From: JBMHDN01 sp049889355
GTDB taxonomy: Bacteria; Pseudomonadota; Alphaproteobacteria; Puniceispirillales; Puniceispirillaceae
DNA: 64,000 nucleotides
Direction: 5' to 3'
Assembly (NCBI GenBank): GCA_049889355.1
Contig: JBMHDN010000040.1
Span: 28,773-92,772 of the forward strand
Below, one piece after another: positions 34,617-44,113 of the stretch; positions within the stretch are counted from its first letter, which is position 1, and the number at the start of each line of letters is the position of its first letter. The position numbers were made by a program, and so were the translations under genes. The notes under the pieces were generated by a model. The model saw nothing but the letters and a program-made list of their open reading frames with translations, ran no database searches and was not told where the DNA came from.

Positions 34617-34659
34617 GTACAAACCATGCCTCCAGGGGTGCATGGTGGCGTGGTTGTAC
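34617..34659 (-). promoter_or_regulatory. Hairpin in the rplY leader
   Basis: GTACAA / TTGTAC outer arms enclose CCATGC / GCATGG inner arms with a 10-nt loop, giving a long bulged hairpin about 50 bp before rplY. It lacks a T tract, so it is more likely a leader structure than a terminator. Ribosomal protein genes often have autoregulatory leaders; that role here is a guess. Confidence 0.4.
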
Positions 34660-34681
34660 CGATTCATGCTGCAAAAAACAA

Positions 34682-34711
34682 GGAAAAACCGCCAAATTAT
34701 GTCTTGGCGGC
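34682..34711 (-). terminator. Terminator of prs
   Basis: Minus strand: CCGCCAA, 8-nt loop, TTGGCGG, then TTTTTCC and a further T run. It lies about 40 bp past the prs stop and separates prs from rplY. Confidence 0.88.
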
Positions 34712-34749
34712 TTGCCTGCTGTGCTGAGTGAGATGAAAGGGGTGTTTGC

Positions 34750-35682
34750 TTATTGAAACAAGCTGGAAACCGAGCGTTCTTCATGGATTCGCAAGATGCC
34801 TTCACCCAAGAGCGGGGCGATCGAAATCTGGCGGATATTTTTTGCGACACGCATTGCTTCGGTTGCCTGAATAGAATCGGTGGTGACCAGCGATTGCAAC
34901 GGTGATGAGGCCACTCGGCTCACCGCACCGCCTGACAGCACCCCATGGGTGACATAAGCATCTACTGAAATCGCACCTGCATCCATCAATGCTTTAGCCG
35001 CATTACAGAGCGTGCCACCAGAATCGACGATATCATCAACCATAATACAATGGCGGCCTTCTACATCACCGATGATATTCATCACTTCTGAGACACCAGC
35101 ACGCGGGCGGCGCTTATCAATGATCGCCAAATCAGCTTCCAGCCGGCTGGCCAGCGCACGTGCACGCACCACCCCGCCTACATCTGGTGAGACGATCATC
35201 AGCTTGCCATCTGGATAACGCTCAGCAATATCCGTTTTAAAGACAGGTGCGGCATAGAGATTATCAGCCGGGATATCAAAAAAGCCCTGAATCTGGGCTG
35301 CATGAAGGTCGATGGTGAGGACGCGATCTGCGCCTGCTTTGGTGATCAGATTGGCCAGCAATTTTGCCGAGATTGGCGTGCGCGGGCCTGATTTGCGATC
35401 TTGGCGCGCATAGCCATAATAAGGCAGTACAGCTGTGATTCGCCGTGCTGAACCGCGTCTGAGCGCATCCAGCATCACCAGCAATTCCATCACATTATCA
35501 TTGGCAGGATAAGAGGTGGATTGTACCACAAATACATCTTCCCCACGCACATTTTCCTGAATTTCTACAAAGACTTCCATATCAGCAAAGCGTTTGACCT
35601 CGGCCTTTGTCAGCGGGACATTTAAATATGCTGAGATCGCTTCTGCGAGGGGCCGGTTCGAATTACAGGACAGAATTTTCAT
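34750..35682 (-). CDS. prs: Ribose-phosphate pyrophosphokinase
   Basis: Makes PRPP from ribose 5-phosphate and ATP for nucleotide, histidine and tryptophan synthesis. 310 residues with DRKSGPRTPISAKLLANL, the DLHAAQIQGFFDIP loop and the PRPP-binding signature VDDIVDSGGTL. Has its own terminator before rplY. Confidence 0.97.
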   Translation of the reverse strand: MKILSCNSNRPLAEAISAYLNVPLTKAEVKRFADMEVFVEIQENVRGEDVFVVQSTSYPANDNVMELLVMLDALRRGSARRITAVLPYYGYARQDRKSGPRTPISAKLLANLITKAGADRVLTIDLHAAQIQGFFDIPADNLYAAPVFKTDIAERYPDGKLMIVSPDVGGVVRARALASRLEADLAIIDKRRPRAGVSEVMNIIGDVEGRHCIMVDDIVDSGGTLCNAAKALMDAGAISVDAYVTHGVLSGGAVSRVASSPLQSLVTTDSIQATEAMRVAKNIRQISIAPLLGEGILRIHEERSVSSLFQ

Positions 35683-35962
35683 GCGTGCCGGTCTTTGTCT
35701 AAATGGGCATTACCGCCATTGTCATAGCAAATCGATCTTTGATCAGACAAGAGATTAAAGGTAAATATTTTCAAAAAAAATCTAACATCCAGCAGCTGAT
35801 TTTCACCTGCACCGCGCAGGCTCGGCGGTTCTGCCTTGGCTATGCGCTATCTTCAAACCACAAAACAAGAAGCCAGCAAACCCAGCAGGCAAAAGCCAAT
35901 AAATATCCAGAGATGTGGCATGTCATGTCACCTTTTTTATGTTTGGTTTCTCTCTAATGCAC

Positions 35963-36817
35963 TCAGCCTGTCTCATCAACAAGGTTCGTGATGATAGAAA
36001 TCAGCCTGCCGCTATCTGGCTGTTTTTGATGAGTGGCCCGCCGGTGGCTGAAATAAAGCGCTGAATCTTGATAGGTATCTGCAGCTAGATTCTGCACGCC
36101 TGCCAGCCCTCTTCCTTCGGCTATATCCATCAGATAGCCTGGCAAATCAAACTGGCCATAACCATCTGCTCTGGGCTCGACAAAGCGATAGGCATCTGGG
36201 GCTTCTGCCTCTAGGCTTGCGATCATCTCAGGCCCGATTTGATAGCTGTCTTTTGCAATGGTTGGGCCGATCGCCAAATGAATATTGGCCTGTTCTGCCC
36301 CTAAATCCACCATCGCCTCAATTGTTTGCTGCACCACGCCAGAGATGGCCCCGCGCCAGCCTGCATGACAGGCCCCAATAATGCCGGTGGTCTCATCACG
36401 CATCAAAACCGGCGCACAATCTGCGGTTAAAATTGCCAGACCGGTAGAGGCCAGATTGCTGACCAGCCCATCTGCCTCAGGTGGGTTTTCCAGCAGACCG
36501 GCTAGCTGGCTTTCTGCGCTCAGTGTGATCACATTTTTGCCATGCACCTGCCTCAGCCCGACCAGCCTGCCTTGGCTCAGCCCCAATGCGGCGGCGGCAC
36601 GTGCTCTGTTTTCGGTGATATGGGCTGTTTCATCTTGTGAGGCTATCCCGCAATTCAACTGCGCATATAACCCAGATGAGACCCCGCCTTTGCGGGTGAA
36701 AAACCCATGGCGGGCAGGGGCGAGTGCACGGTGAGACCAGGCTGGCATAGCGCCATCACTCAGCTGCCATCCTGCCCTTATTTGTGTTTCTTCATCTGTC
36801 TTTTTTTTCGTCGTCAT
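35963..36817 (-). CDS. pgeF: Peptidoglycan editing factor PgeF (YfiH/DUF152)
   Basis: A 284-residue purine-nucleoside-phosphorylase/laccase-like protein. Characteristic stretches are GFFTRKGGVSSGLYAQLNCG, LTADCAPVLM and IGACHAGWRGAISGVV, which carry the zinc-binding Cys and His residues. PgeF removes wrongly incorporated residues from the peptidoglycan stem in E. coli; family members also act on purine nucleosides. It overlaps the midA-like gene by 4 bp. Confidence 0.93.
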   Translation of the reverse strand: MTTKKKTDEETQIRAGWQLSDGAMPAWSHRALAPARHGFFTRKGGVSSGLYAQLNCGIASQDETAHITENRARAAAALGLSQGRLVGLRQVHGKNVITLSAESQLAGLLENPPEADGLVSNLASTGLAILTADCAPVLMRDETTGIIGACHAGWRGAISGVVQQTIEAMVDLGAEQANIHLAIGPTIAKDSYQIGPEMIASLEAEAPDAYRFVEPRADGYGQFDLPGYLMDIAEGRGLAGVQNLAADTYQDSALYFSHRRATHQKQPDSGRLISIITNLVDETG

Positions 36818-37962
36818 CTGCTCTCCACCTCCTCAAAGCCAGGGGGCAGGCCCTCACCTTGTGGCAGGATAGCACAGACTTTGAATAAAGCGCCCATCTG
36901 AGCGGGTGATATCAGCCTGTCCAATGCCGAAAATAGGGTACGATCATTGAGCGGCTTATCAGGCTGGCGCAATCGCTCAGCTCTGGCCTCTATGCCAAGG
37001 CGCCGCAAAAATACCCCTTGGCCAACAGGCCCGACAAGGCGCGCGCCATTGGCTTCCACCACGCCTCTTAGCGCGGTGAAATCCACCAGATGGGTTAAAT
37101 CCGCTGTCCCAACCGCACTGAAAAAAGGCACAGGCTGATGGTTTTGCACCGCTTGCAGGGTTGAGCCGCTTGGCACCTCATAGCCATAATCCACAATTAA
37201 AAACGCCCCGCCATAATGCGCAATATGGCTGGCAATCGGGGCAATCGCCTCATTGGCAAACGGCGCATATTCTGCGATATCTCCCTCAGCTGGCTTGGCT
37301 GGCAAATGCCAGTTTTCTGACCAGTCCTTTGACGCGCTCAAAGCCGCATCCGGGACCAGCTGGAAGGGCGCCTCATCCCCGCTAGCGGCGATAGCCACCC
37401 GGTAATCTCGCCATCTGCCCTGATGGAATATCGCTTGATCTACCCCCAGCGCATCTAAAAATTCATTGCCAATCCCAAAAAGTGGCTTGCCCTCTAATCT
37501 GGCGGCCATCTCAGCTGTATGTGCATGCCATTGTAAATCCGCCTCTGGCAGATCTGCGGCAATCGCTGGGCGATGGCGCTGGCTGGCTTCGATCAGATGA
37601 ATAGGGGCCTTTGCCAGTTTTGGGGCAATCTTCTCATAGGTAAGATGCATATCTCGCAATAAAGTCCCGCGCCCTGGCCCGGCTTCTGCCAGATGCGCAT
37701 CTGGCTGACCAAAGATCTGCCAGATATGGGTGAGGAAGGCGGCCATCATCTCGCCAAACAGACCTGAAATCTCAGGGGCAGTGATGAAATCACCTGCCTT
37801 GCCAATGGCCTGGTGGCGGCTGTAATAGCCAAAATCAGGATCGCTGTTGGCCAGCTGTATAAAGCGTGATAACGCCATGGGCCCGTCTTTTTGGATCAGC
37901 TTTGTAAGGGCGATTTCCGCCGCGCTCGCCCTCGCGGATTTTACTGTTTTTCCCGCCATCAC
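36814..37962 (-). CDS. MidA/NDUFAF7-family SAM-dependent methyltransferase
   Basis: A 382-residue class I methyltransferase: FIQLANSDPDFGYYSRHQ at the N terminus, SAM-binding HLAEAGPGRGTLLRDM and GIGNEFLDALGVDQ. The mitochondrial relative methylates an arginine of complex I subunit NDUFS2 during assembly; the bacterial role is not established. Gene order lgt-midA-pgeF is conserved in Alphaproteobacteria. Confidence 0.9.
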   Translation of the reverse strand: MMAGKTVKSARASAAEIALTKLIQKDGPMALSRFIQLANSDPDFGYYSRHQAIGKAGDFITAPEISGLFGEMMAAFLTHIWQIFGQPDAHLAEAGPGRGTLLRDMHLTYEKIAPKLAKAPIHLIEASQRHRPAIAADLPEADLQWHAHTAEMAARLEGKPLFGIGNEFLDALGVDQAIFHQGRWRDYRVAIAASGDEAPFQLVPDAALSASKDWSENWHLPAKPAEGDIAEYAPFANEAIAPIASHIAHYGGAFLIVDYGYEVPSGSTLQAVQNHQPVPFFSAVGTADLTHLVDFTALRGVVEANGARLVGPVGQGVFLRRLGIEARAERLRQPDKPLNDRTLFSALDRLISPAQMGALFKVCAILPQGEGLPPGFEEVESR

Positions 37963-37970
37963 CGCACCTG

Positions 37971-38810
37971 TTAACCCTTGGCTTTATCGGCCCTATGGTT
38001 CTGCCGAAATATCAGCCACAAGCCAGCGGCGATCATCGGCAGGCTTAGCATCTGGCCCATCGTGATCCCCAGCCCGAATTGTGAGAATAAAAAGCCGATA
38101 TGCGCATCTGGTTCGCGCACCATTTCGACCAGCGCGCGAGATAGCCCATAGCCAGCCAGAAAGACACCAACCAGCCGCCCTTTATGCGCCATCGCCCCGC
38201 GGCGATAGAGCCAGACCAAGACCAGCCCTAATAAGACCCCTTCAAGACCAGCTTCATAGAGCTGGCTAGGGTGGCGCGGCAAAGGCCCGCCATTTGGAAA
38301 GATAATACCCACCGGATGGCTGGTTATGCGGCCATAGAGCTCGCCATTTATAAAATTAGCAAGCCGCCCTAAAAACAGCCCAATCGGTGCGACCAGTGCC
38401 ACATGATCGCCTAGCCTCAGCAGATCTATCTTATGCCGGCGGGCGGTGAGGATGATCGCGCCCATCACGCCGAGCAGACCACCATGAAAGCTCATCCCAC
38501 CTGTCCAAATCATCACAATCTCAATCGGATGGCTGAGATAATAGGACGGGTTATAAAACAGCACATAGCCAAGCCGCCCCCCTAAAATAATGCCGAACAG
38601 AGAAAGATTCAGCAGCTGATCCAGCTGGGCCGCAGTAAAAACTGCCTGTTTGCGCGCGACCAGCCTTTTCAATATCCACCAGCTGAGCAAGAGCCCTACA
38701 ATATAGGCCAGCGCATACCAGCGCACCGCAAAAGGCCCAAGCTGGAGGGCGACCGGCCCGATATCCGGAAAACTGAACCATGGGCTGTTTAAATGCGGTG
38801 TATCTGTCAT
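37971..38810 (-). CDS. lgt: Prolipoprotein diacylglyceryl transferase
   Basis: Lgt transfers diacylglycerol to the lipobox cysteine of prolipoproteins in the inner membrane. 279 residues, seven predicted membrane helices, signature GRLANFINGELYGRIT, plus HPSQLYEAGLEG and MSFHGGLLGVMGA with the essential histidine. It starts the lgt-midA-pgeF run, divergent from ubiK. Confidence 0.96.
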   Translation of the reverse strand: MTDTPHLNSPWFSFPDIGPVALQLGPFAVRWYALAYIVGLLLSWWILKRLVARKQAVFTAAQLDQLLNLSLFGIILGGRLGYVLFYNPSYYLSHPIEIVMIWTGGMSFHGGLLGVMGAIILTARRHKIDLLRLGDHVALVAPIGLFLGRLANFINGELYGRITSHPVGIIFPNGGPLPRHPSQLYEAGLEGVLLGLVLVWLYRRGAMAHKGRLVGVFLAGYGLSRALVEMVREPDAHIGFLFSQFGLGITMGQMLSLPMIAAGLWLIFRQNHRADKAKG

Positions 38811-38963
38811 ATCGGCCTTCTTTGCTGGCCCTGACTATAGCTGATTTTACCGCAAAGGCCATTGCTCTTTGGCGATCGGCTACCTATGTTGAGGTCAGAA
38901 TGCCAGACAGGTTTGCGTCCGATAAGGACAGCGTCACTGGATAGATTTCTGGGAGTGATAAAA

Positions 38964-39308
38964 ATGCGCCGTGATCCGATGAGCTCTTTATTTTCAAAAT
39001 TGCCAAAGCCGCCTTTTGGAAAAGGGCCGGCAGGCAACAGCGATATGGCACGTGACCTCTCAACCCTAGCCAATGGGGCGGCTTCCGTGCTGGGCGATGT
39101 ACGCCAGGAAGTTAAAACCATGATGCAGGGCCAGTCAGAGCGCCGGTTAAATGCTGCGGATATGGCGACTCGCGAAGAGCTGGATGCTGCGCTCACCCGT
39201 ATTGAAGCCCTGGCCCAGCGAATCGCCGTGCTCGAGGCGCAGCTTGAGGCCCAGAACAGCCCGAAAAAGCCAGCCAAAAAGGCAGCAGCTAAAAAGACCA
39301 GCTCTTAA
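38964..39308 (+). CDS. ubiK: Ubiquinone biosynthesis accessory factor UbiK (BMFP family)
   Basis: A 114-residue protein with a helical N-terminal part (MARDLSTLANGAASVLGDVRQ), a C-terminal coiled coil (ELDAALTRIEALAQRIAVLE) and a lysine/alanine-rich tail. This matches the YqiC/BMFP family, which helps ubiquinone assembly and binds membranes. I chose ATG 38964 because GGGAG lies 9 bases upstream; the frame is open to 38862 without similarity. Confidence 0.85.
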   Translation: MRRDPMSSLFSKLPKPPFGKGPAGNSDMARDLSTLANGAASVLGDVRQEVKTMMQGQSERRLNAADMATREELDAALTRIEALAQRIAVLEAQLEAQNSPKKPAKKAAAKKTSS

Positions 39309-39551
39309 AATTACTGTCGGCCCTTTGCCCCACGGTTCTGTATGTGCTGATGCGCTCAGCTAGGCCGAATCGTGGCCATATCTCATATTATGCTGATAAA
39401 AGGGTGTTTTCAGACCCTGATTTTTACCTCAAAACCACAAGTAAATGTGGGGTGATTCGCTGTTGCCTACTAAATATTGTGTTGAACAGGCTGGCGCATA
39501 ATGTCATTTTGAATATCAGATACCACATAATCTAGATAGTCAGGATGTCTG

Positions 39552-40046
39552 ATGCCACAAGATGTAGCTGTTGAACTGTCCAACCCGATGGAACTTGTCT
39601 CACATTTCGTGATGCGCCAGGACTGGCCTTTGCGCCGGATGGCAGCTGATCATATGGTGATCGAAGTCCCGGGCCAGTGGGCAGAACATCAGCTCAGCGT
39701 CAGCTGGCGCGGCGATAGCGAGGCACTGCATCTGACCTGCCGTCTGGATCTTGGCCCGCTTGAGACCTGCGCCACGGATATGGCGCTCCTGGCTGGCCTG
39801 TTGAACAGCCATATCTGGCTTGGTCATTTCCTCTATCACAGCGAGGCTGGCGAGGTGCAGCTGCGCCACACCTTGCCTTTGCGCGGCACTGGCGGGGCCA
39901 GTGCTGAACAAATTGAAGATTTGGTGGATATCCTGCTTGGCGAAGCTGAACAGGCCTGGCCTGCCTTCTGGCAGTTGGCCCGCGGCGAGGTAAGCCTCAG
40001 CGAAGCAGCCCAGTTGATGCTCTTGACCACCGCCGGGCAAGCTTAA
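39552..40046 (+). CDS. YbjN domain-containing protein
   Basis: A 164-residue protein of the YbjN family (NPMELVSHFVMRQDWPLRRM; LLNSHIWLGHFLYHSEAGEVQLRHTLPL). The fold resembles type III secretion chaperones; function unknown, linked to stress phenotypes in E. coli. Placed 6 bp before proC, an arrangement typical of Alphaproteobacteria. Confidence 0.88.
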   Translation: MPQDVAVELSNPMELVSHFVMRQDWPLRRMAADHMVIEVPGQWAEHQLSVSWRGDSEALHLTCRLDLGPLETCATDMALLAGLLNSHIWLGHFLYHSEAGEVQLRHTLPLRGTGGASAEQIEDLVDILLGEAEQAWPAFWQLARGEVSLSEAAQLMLLTTAGQA

Positions 40047-40052
40047 AGTCCG

Positions 40053-40901
40053 ATGGCAAAAGCACCTATACTTCTGATTGGTTGTGGCAAGATGGGCTCA
40101 GCCATGCTGGATGGCTGGCTGAGCGATGATCAGCTGGATGCTGATTTCACCGTCATTGAACCTTTTCAAGGCGCCCGTGATGCGCTGAAGGGCCGCGAAG
40201 TAGCGGCCTATGCCAGCGCAGCAGAAATGGCCACCGCCCGCACCAGTCAAGACCTAGCATTTCATATGGTGGTGCTGGCGGTGAAACCGCAAATGATGGC
40301 TGAAACGCTAGATGATTTTTTGGCGGCAGCAGGTGCCTCTGTGGGACCTGACACGGCCTATCTGTCTATCGCGGCTGGCATTACCGGCGGGCTGTTAACC
40401 CGCCATCTGGGCGCAGAGGCAAACTGGCTGCGCGCCATGCCCAATACACCTGCCGCGATTGGTCAGGGTATCACCGCGCTCTATGCGCCTGATCATGTCC
40501 CATCTGATATAGGCCGTCTGGCCAGCCAGCTGCTCTCTGCTATTGGCCAGGTGGAGATGCTGGCCACTGAAGCGCAGATGGATGCGGTTACCGCCCTATC
40601 TGGCTCAGGCCCTGCTTATGTGTTTTATCTGGCTGAGGTGATGGCACTGGCTGGTGAGAGATTGGGGCTGGATGCAGAATTAGCAATGCGTCTTGGCCGC
40701 CAGACCGTAGCTGGTGCTGGGGCACTGATGGCTTCAAATGACACGCCTGCTTCTGTCCTGCGCGAGAATGTCACCTCGAAAGGTGGTACCACCGCCGCCG
40801 CCCTTTCTGTCTTAATGCGCGATGATGCGGGCTTGTCTGATATATTGGATGAAGCGATGCGCGCTGCTCATGCCCGCAGCCAAGAGCTGGCTGGCGATTA
40901 G
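40053..40901 (+). CDS. proC: Pyrroline-5-carboxylate reductase
   Basis: Last step of proline synthesis, NAD(P)H-dependent. 282 residues with the Rossmann start ILLIGCGKMGSAMLDGWL, AVKPQMMAETL, MPNTPAAIGQG and the C-terminal ALSGSGPAYVFYLAEV and VTSKGGTTAAAL. Probably cotranscribed with the ybjN-type gene. Confidence 0.96.
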   Translation: MAKAPILLIGCGKMGSAMLDGWLSDDQLDADFTVIEPFQGARDALKGREVAAYASAAEMATARTSQDLAFHMVVLAVKPQMMAETLDDFLAAAGASVGPDTAYLSIAAGITGGLLTRHLGAEANWLRAMPNTPAAIGQGITALYAPDHVPSDIGRLASQLLSAIGQVEMLATEAQMDAVTALSGSGPAYVFYLAEVMALAGERLGLDAELAMRLGRQTVAGAGALMASNDTPASVLRENVTSKGGTTAAALSVLMRDDAGLSDILDEAMRAAHARSQELAGD

Positions 40902-41003
40902 CGTTTTAAACAGATCGCGCTCCATATCAGACCTTGCCGTCAGCCTCTCTTTGCTTATCTTTAAAAAGGGAAAGAGTGTTTTTCAGGCACGAAGGGTTTC
41001 ATC

Positions 41004-41645
41004 ATGACAGATAATCATTCATCACAAGCGTTTTCCGCTTTGAAATCTGATCTGGCTGAGGCGCTGTTCTCTGCACTTGCCAGCACCCCTTATCATGCGG
41101 TTTCTTTTGAGATGCTGGCTGATAGCTGTGGCTGTGATGCGCTCACCGCACAGCTGGCGGGTCAGGATAAAATGACGCTTGTGCTCCATCATCTGGCCTT
41201 GCTGGATGGGGCAGCCCTTGCCCAGACACGCGCTGATATCGCTGATGACCCAGAGGCCAGCATGCATGAAAAATTATTAGAAGGGGCGATCCACCGCTTT
41301 GAAGTGATGGCCCCATATCGGGCGCAAATCGAAAATCTGCATCAGGCGGCGCTGCGTGATCCAGCCCTTGGGGTGCATCTCTTGGCTCAGCTTTATCAGG
41401 CAATGGATGCGCTGCTCTTGATTTGCGGGGATGATGAGACCAGCTGGCAGCGCCGTTTTCGGGTGAAAGGTTTGGTTGGTATTATGCTGAGATTGCGCCC
41501 TATCTGGCAGGCTGATACCAGCACCGATTTAGCCCCGACCATGAAAAAGCTTGATGGCTGGCTCAAAGACGGGGCAGATTGGGCCGCAAGTTTCCGGCTG
41601 GTACCGACATCCTCTTCTGCTACCAAAGACGCAGATGAGGCCTGA
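41004..41645 (+). CDS. TetR/COQ9-like helical protein
   Basis: A 213-residue protein with a TetR-like layout: the N-terminal half resembles a degenerate helix-turn-helix (VSFEMLADSCGCDALTAQL) and the C-terminal half a TetR ligand domain (YRAQIENLHQAALRDPALGVHLLAQLY). The DNA-recognition helix is poorly conserved, so it may be a COQ9-type lipid-binding protein rather than a repressor. A ubiK gene lies 2 kb upstream. It follows proC by about 100 bp. Confidence 0.6.
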   Translation: MTDNHSSQAFSALKSDLAEALFSALASTPYHAVSFEMLADSCGCDALTAQLAGQDKMTLVLHHLALLDGAALAQTRADIADDPEASMHEKLLEGAIHRFEVMAPYRAQIENLHQAALRDPALGVHLLAQLYQAMDALLLICGDDETSWQRRFRVKGLVGIMLRLRPIWQADTSTDLAPTMKKLDGWLKDGADWAASFRLVPTSSSATKDADEA

Positions 41646-41681
41646 TAAACCGGCCAAATTGCTGAATGTGAGGGCCATGGC

Positions 41682-42017
41682 GTGACCATAACTTATGATG
41701 ATTTTTTGAATGTCGATATTCGGGTGGGCACCGTTCAACGGGCTGAGCCTTTTCCAGAAGCACGCAAGCCAGCGATTAAGCTCTGGATAGATTTTGGGGC
41801 TGAGATTGGCGAGAAAAAAACCTCTGCCCAAATCACCGCCCATTATGAAATTAACACGCTAATCGGCAAACAGGTGATGGCAGTGGTGAATTTTCCGCCG
41901 CGCCAAATCGGCCCTTTCATGTCTGAAGTCCTCACGCTTGGGGTGATGGATGAAAATGGGGCAGTGGTGCTGCTCTCACCTGATAAGCCAGTACCAAATG
42001 GCGGGCGCATGCATTAA
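41682..42017 (+). CDS. CsaA-like tRNA-binding protein
   Basis: A 111-residue OB-fold protein of the CsaA type (FLNVDIRVGTVQRAEPFPEARKPAIKL; SAQITAHY; MSEVLTLGV). Family members bind tRNA and have chaperone-like effects on export. Start codon is GTG at 41682. It ends 34 bp before the convergent histidine kinase. Confidence 0.9.
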   Translation: MTITYDDFLNVDIRVGTVQRAEPFPEARKPAIKLWIDFGAEIGEKKTSAQITAHYEINTLIGKQVMAVVNFPPRQIGPFMSEVLTLGVMDENGAVVLLSPDKPVPNGGRMH

Positions 42018-42022
42018 ATGCC

Positions 42023-42061
42023 GGTTAAACGGGCTGGTTAAACGGGCCGTTTAGACGGGTA
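42023..42061. repeat. Three 13-bp repeats between convergent genes
   Basis: GGTTAAACGGGCT-type units repeat three times in the short gap between the CsaA-like gene and the histidine kinase, running into the kinase's last codons. Confidence 0.75.
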
Positions 42062-43367
42062 ATTTAATCCAGACACGAAGGCCGCCTTTTGGCGCCTCGC
42101 CCAGCTTTAATTCGCCGCCATGGCTCAGGATAATATCATTGGCGATAGACAAGCCAAGACCCGTACCGCCAGTTTCCTGATTGCGTGATTCTTCCAGCCG
42201 TTTAAAAGGGCGTATCGCTTCACTGCGCAGATGTTCGGGAATCCCAGGCCCATCATCATCTATCAGGATCACCAGCTCATTTTCTTGTGCGCGTACGCGT
42301 ATCTCGGCGCTTTGCGCATAACGCATCGCATTGCCCAGCAGATTATCAATCGCCCGCCTAATGGCCATCGGCCGCATCACACAAGAGGGCAGGGGCTCGG
42401 TGGGCAGGATCAACACCAGCCGGTCAGGCTCTTCTGCTTCAAACCGGCTCACCGCTTGGCGCAACAGCAACGAGAAATCAATTTCAATCGCACTTTCGCC
42501 TGCTTCCCCTCTGGCAAAGGACAGATAGGCCTCGACCATATGCTGCATCTCGTCAATATCTTCTGACAGCGCGCGGATTTCCGCCCCATCTGGCAACATC
42601 GCGGTTTGCAGTTTCATGCGGGTCAGCGGCGTGCGCAAATCATGGCTGACCCCGGCCAGCATGGTGGTGCGTTCATTCAAATGGCGGGTGATACGATGCT
42701 GCATCGCCTGAAAGGCACGCCCCGCCAACCGCACTTCTTTGGCCCCTTCCAGCTGGTAATCCACTTCTGTTCTGCCGAGCCCCAACTGGCGTGCAGCCTC
42801 TGCTAGCCGGCGAATAGGGCGGACCTGACCTTGCATGAAAATAAGGGCAATACAAAACAGCAAAACAGAGCTGCCAATTGTCCAGCCCAGAAAGCTCCAG
42901 CTGGTCGAACTGAACAGCCTTTTGCGGCCGATATAAAGGCGCATCACCCCATTGGCCAGCTGTACATCCACAGAAATCCAGTCATTATCGCTGCGCAAAT
43001 CAGCAGCCCATGGGAAACGCAGCCTGTTATCCAACTCAGTAAACAGCGTTTCTTCTGCATAATTCAGCGGCTCTTTATCTGAGGTGGTGAGGATTTCATC
43101 TGGCCTGAACTGGACCGCAAAGCCAAAATAGCTGGCGGCATAATCATTCAAGGCCTCCATATCTTCTATGGTGGGCTGGGCACCAGCACGTGCCACCAGC
43201 AAGGCAATTTCACCGCCCAGCGCACCGCCCATATGGCGGGTGACTGAATCCCAGTGGCGTTCATAAAAGATAAAAACGGTCACCAGCTGGACCAACAGCA
43301 TCGGGACCATGATGATGGCCAGCATCCGTCCAAAGAGCGATTTTGGCATATAGGTGCGCAGCTGCAT
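42051..43367 (-). CDS. Sensor histidine kinase, EnvZ-like
   Basis: A 438-residue membrane kinase: N-terminal helix (MLAIIMVPMLLVQLVTVFIFY), a periplasmic sensor of about 120 residues, second helix (residues 158-178), HAMP (MQGQVRPIRRLAEAARQLGLG), phosphoacceptor box LAGVSHDLRTPLTRM, N box DNLLGNAMRYA, and G boxes DDDGPGIP and GTGLGLSIAND. Last gene of a MarR-OmpR-kinase operon; its start overlaps the response-regulator stop by 1 bp (TGATG). It presumably phosphorylates that regulator. Signal unknown. Confidence 0.94.
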   Translation of the reverse strand: MQLRTYMPKSLFGRMLAIIMVPMLLVQLVTVFIFYERHWDSVTRHMGGALGGEIALLVARAGAQPTIEDMEALNDYAASYFGFAVQFRPDEILTTSDKEPLNYAEETLFTELDNRLRFPWAADLRSDNDWISVDVQLANGVMRLYIGRKRLFSSTSWSFLGWTIGSSVLLFCIALIFMQGQVRPIRRLAEAARQLGLGRTEVDYQLEGAKEVRLAGRAFQAMQHRITRHLNERTTMLAGVSHDLRTPLTRMKLQTAMLPDGAEIRALSEDIDEMQHMVEAYLSFARGEAGESAIEIDFSLLLRQAVSRFEAEEPDRLVLILPTEPLPSCVMRPMAIRRAIDNLLGNAMRYAQSAEIRVRAQENELVILIDDDGPGIPEHLRSEAIRPFKRLEESRNQETGGTGLGLSIANDIILSHGGELKLGEAPKGGLRVWIKLPV

Positions 43368-44113
43368 CAGCCTTGGCCTTGATCAGGAGAGGCAGCGGCC
43401 TCTTTTTTCTGGTTATCGACACTGAGCCGCCAGCCTGTCCCGCGCACGGTCTGCAGATAGACTGGAAATTTGGGATCATCTTCTAATTTGGTGCGCAGGC
43501 GGGCAATTGCCACATCAATCGACCGGCCCCGCATCCGCCCTTTTAACAGCTCCGAGATGGTCTCGCGTGATAAGGTCTTGCCTGGCGCATTGGTAAAACA
43601 ACTCAGTAAATCCAGCTCAGCACTGGTCAGATAAATCCGCTGGGCCCCGCGCATCAGCATCGCACTGCCTGCATCAAACCGAAATGGCCCAAAATTCAGG
43701 CCCGTATTCTCAACAATCTGAGACTGCCGCTCTAAAATGCGGGTGATACGCAAAACCAGTTCACGCGGCTCAAAAGGTTTGGACATATAATCATCTGCCC
43801 CAGCCTGCAGCCCTTCAATGCGGTTTTCAGTTTCTGACAAGGCTGTCAAAAATAAGGCAGGGACCGGATTTTCGCCGCGCAGGGAGCGCAAGAATGACAC
43901 CCCATCCTCGCCTGGCATCATCACATCAATCACCAGCAAGTCAAATTCCATGCTGGTCAGTACCCGCCGTGCCTGATCAGCTGAGCCAACATCGGTGACT
44001 CGAAAGCCGCTCTCTTCCAAAAAACGCCGCAACAAATCGCGCAGCTTCTCATCATCATCAATGACCAGAATATGAGCTGGCTCAGCATGCGGGGGTTGCG
44101 TGCGCCCAATCAT
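43367..44113 (-). CDS. OmpR-family response regulator, PetR-like
   Basis: A 248-residue regulator with receiver domain (ILVIDDDEKLRDLLRRF, phospho-Asp in LLVIDVMMPGEDG, Lys in MSKPFEP) and a C-terminal OmpR winged helix (TSAELDLLSCFTNAPGKTLSRE; VAIARLRTKLEDDP). A MarR regulator directly before it matches the alphaproteobacterial petP-petR order; in Rhodobacter capsulatus these genes sit beside and are needed for the bc1 operon. Here petABC is about 12 kb away. The PetR name is inferred from this context. Confidence 0.92.
   Translation of the reverse strand: MIGRTQPPHAEPAHILVIDDDEKLRDLLRRFLEESGFRVTDVGSADQARRVLTSMEFDLLVIDVMMPGEDGVSFLRSLRGENPVPALFLTALSETENRIEGLQAGADDYMSKPFEPRELVLRITRILERQSQIVENTGLNFGPFRFDAGSAMLMRGAQRIYLTSAELDLLSCFTNAPGKTLSRETISELLKGRMRGRSIDVAIARLRTKLEDDPKFPVYLQTVRGTGWRLSVDNQKKEAAASPDQGQG

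Noticed and set aside
35703..35957. Plus-strand open frame in the prs-pgeF gap
   Set aside because: Low-complexity, no similarity, lies in the prs upstream region.
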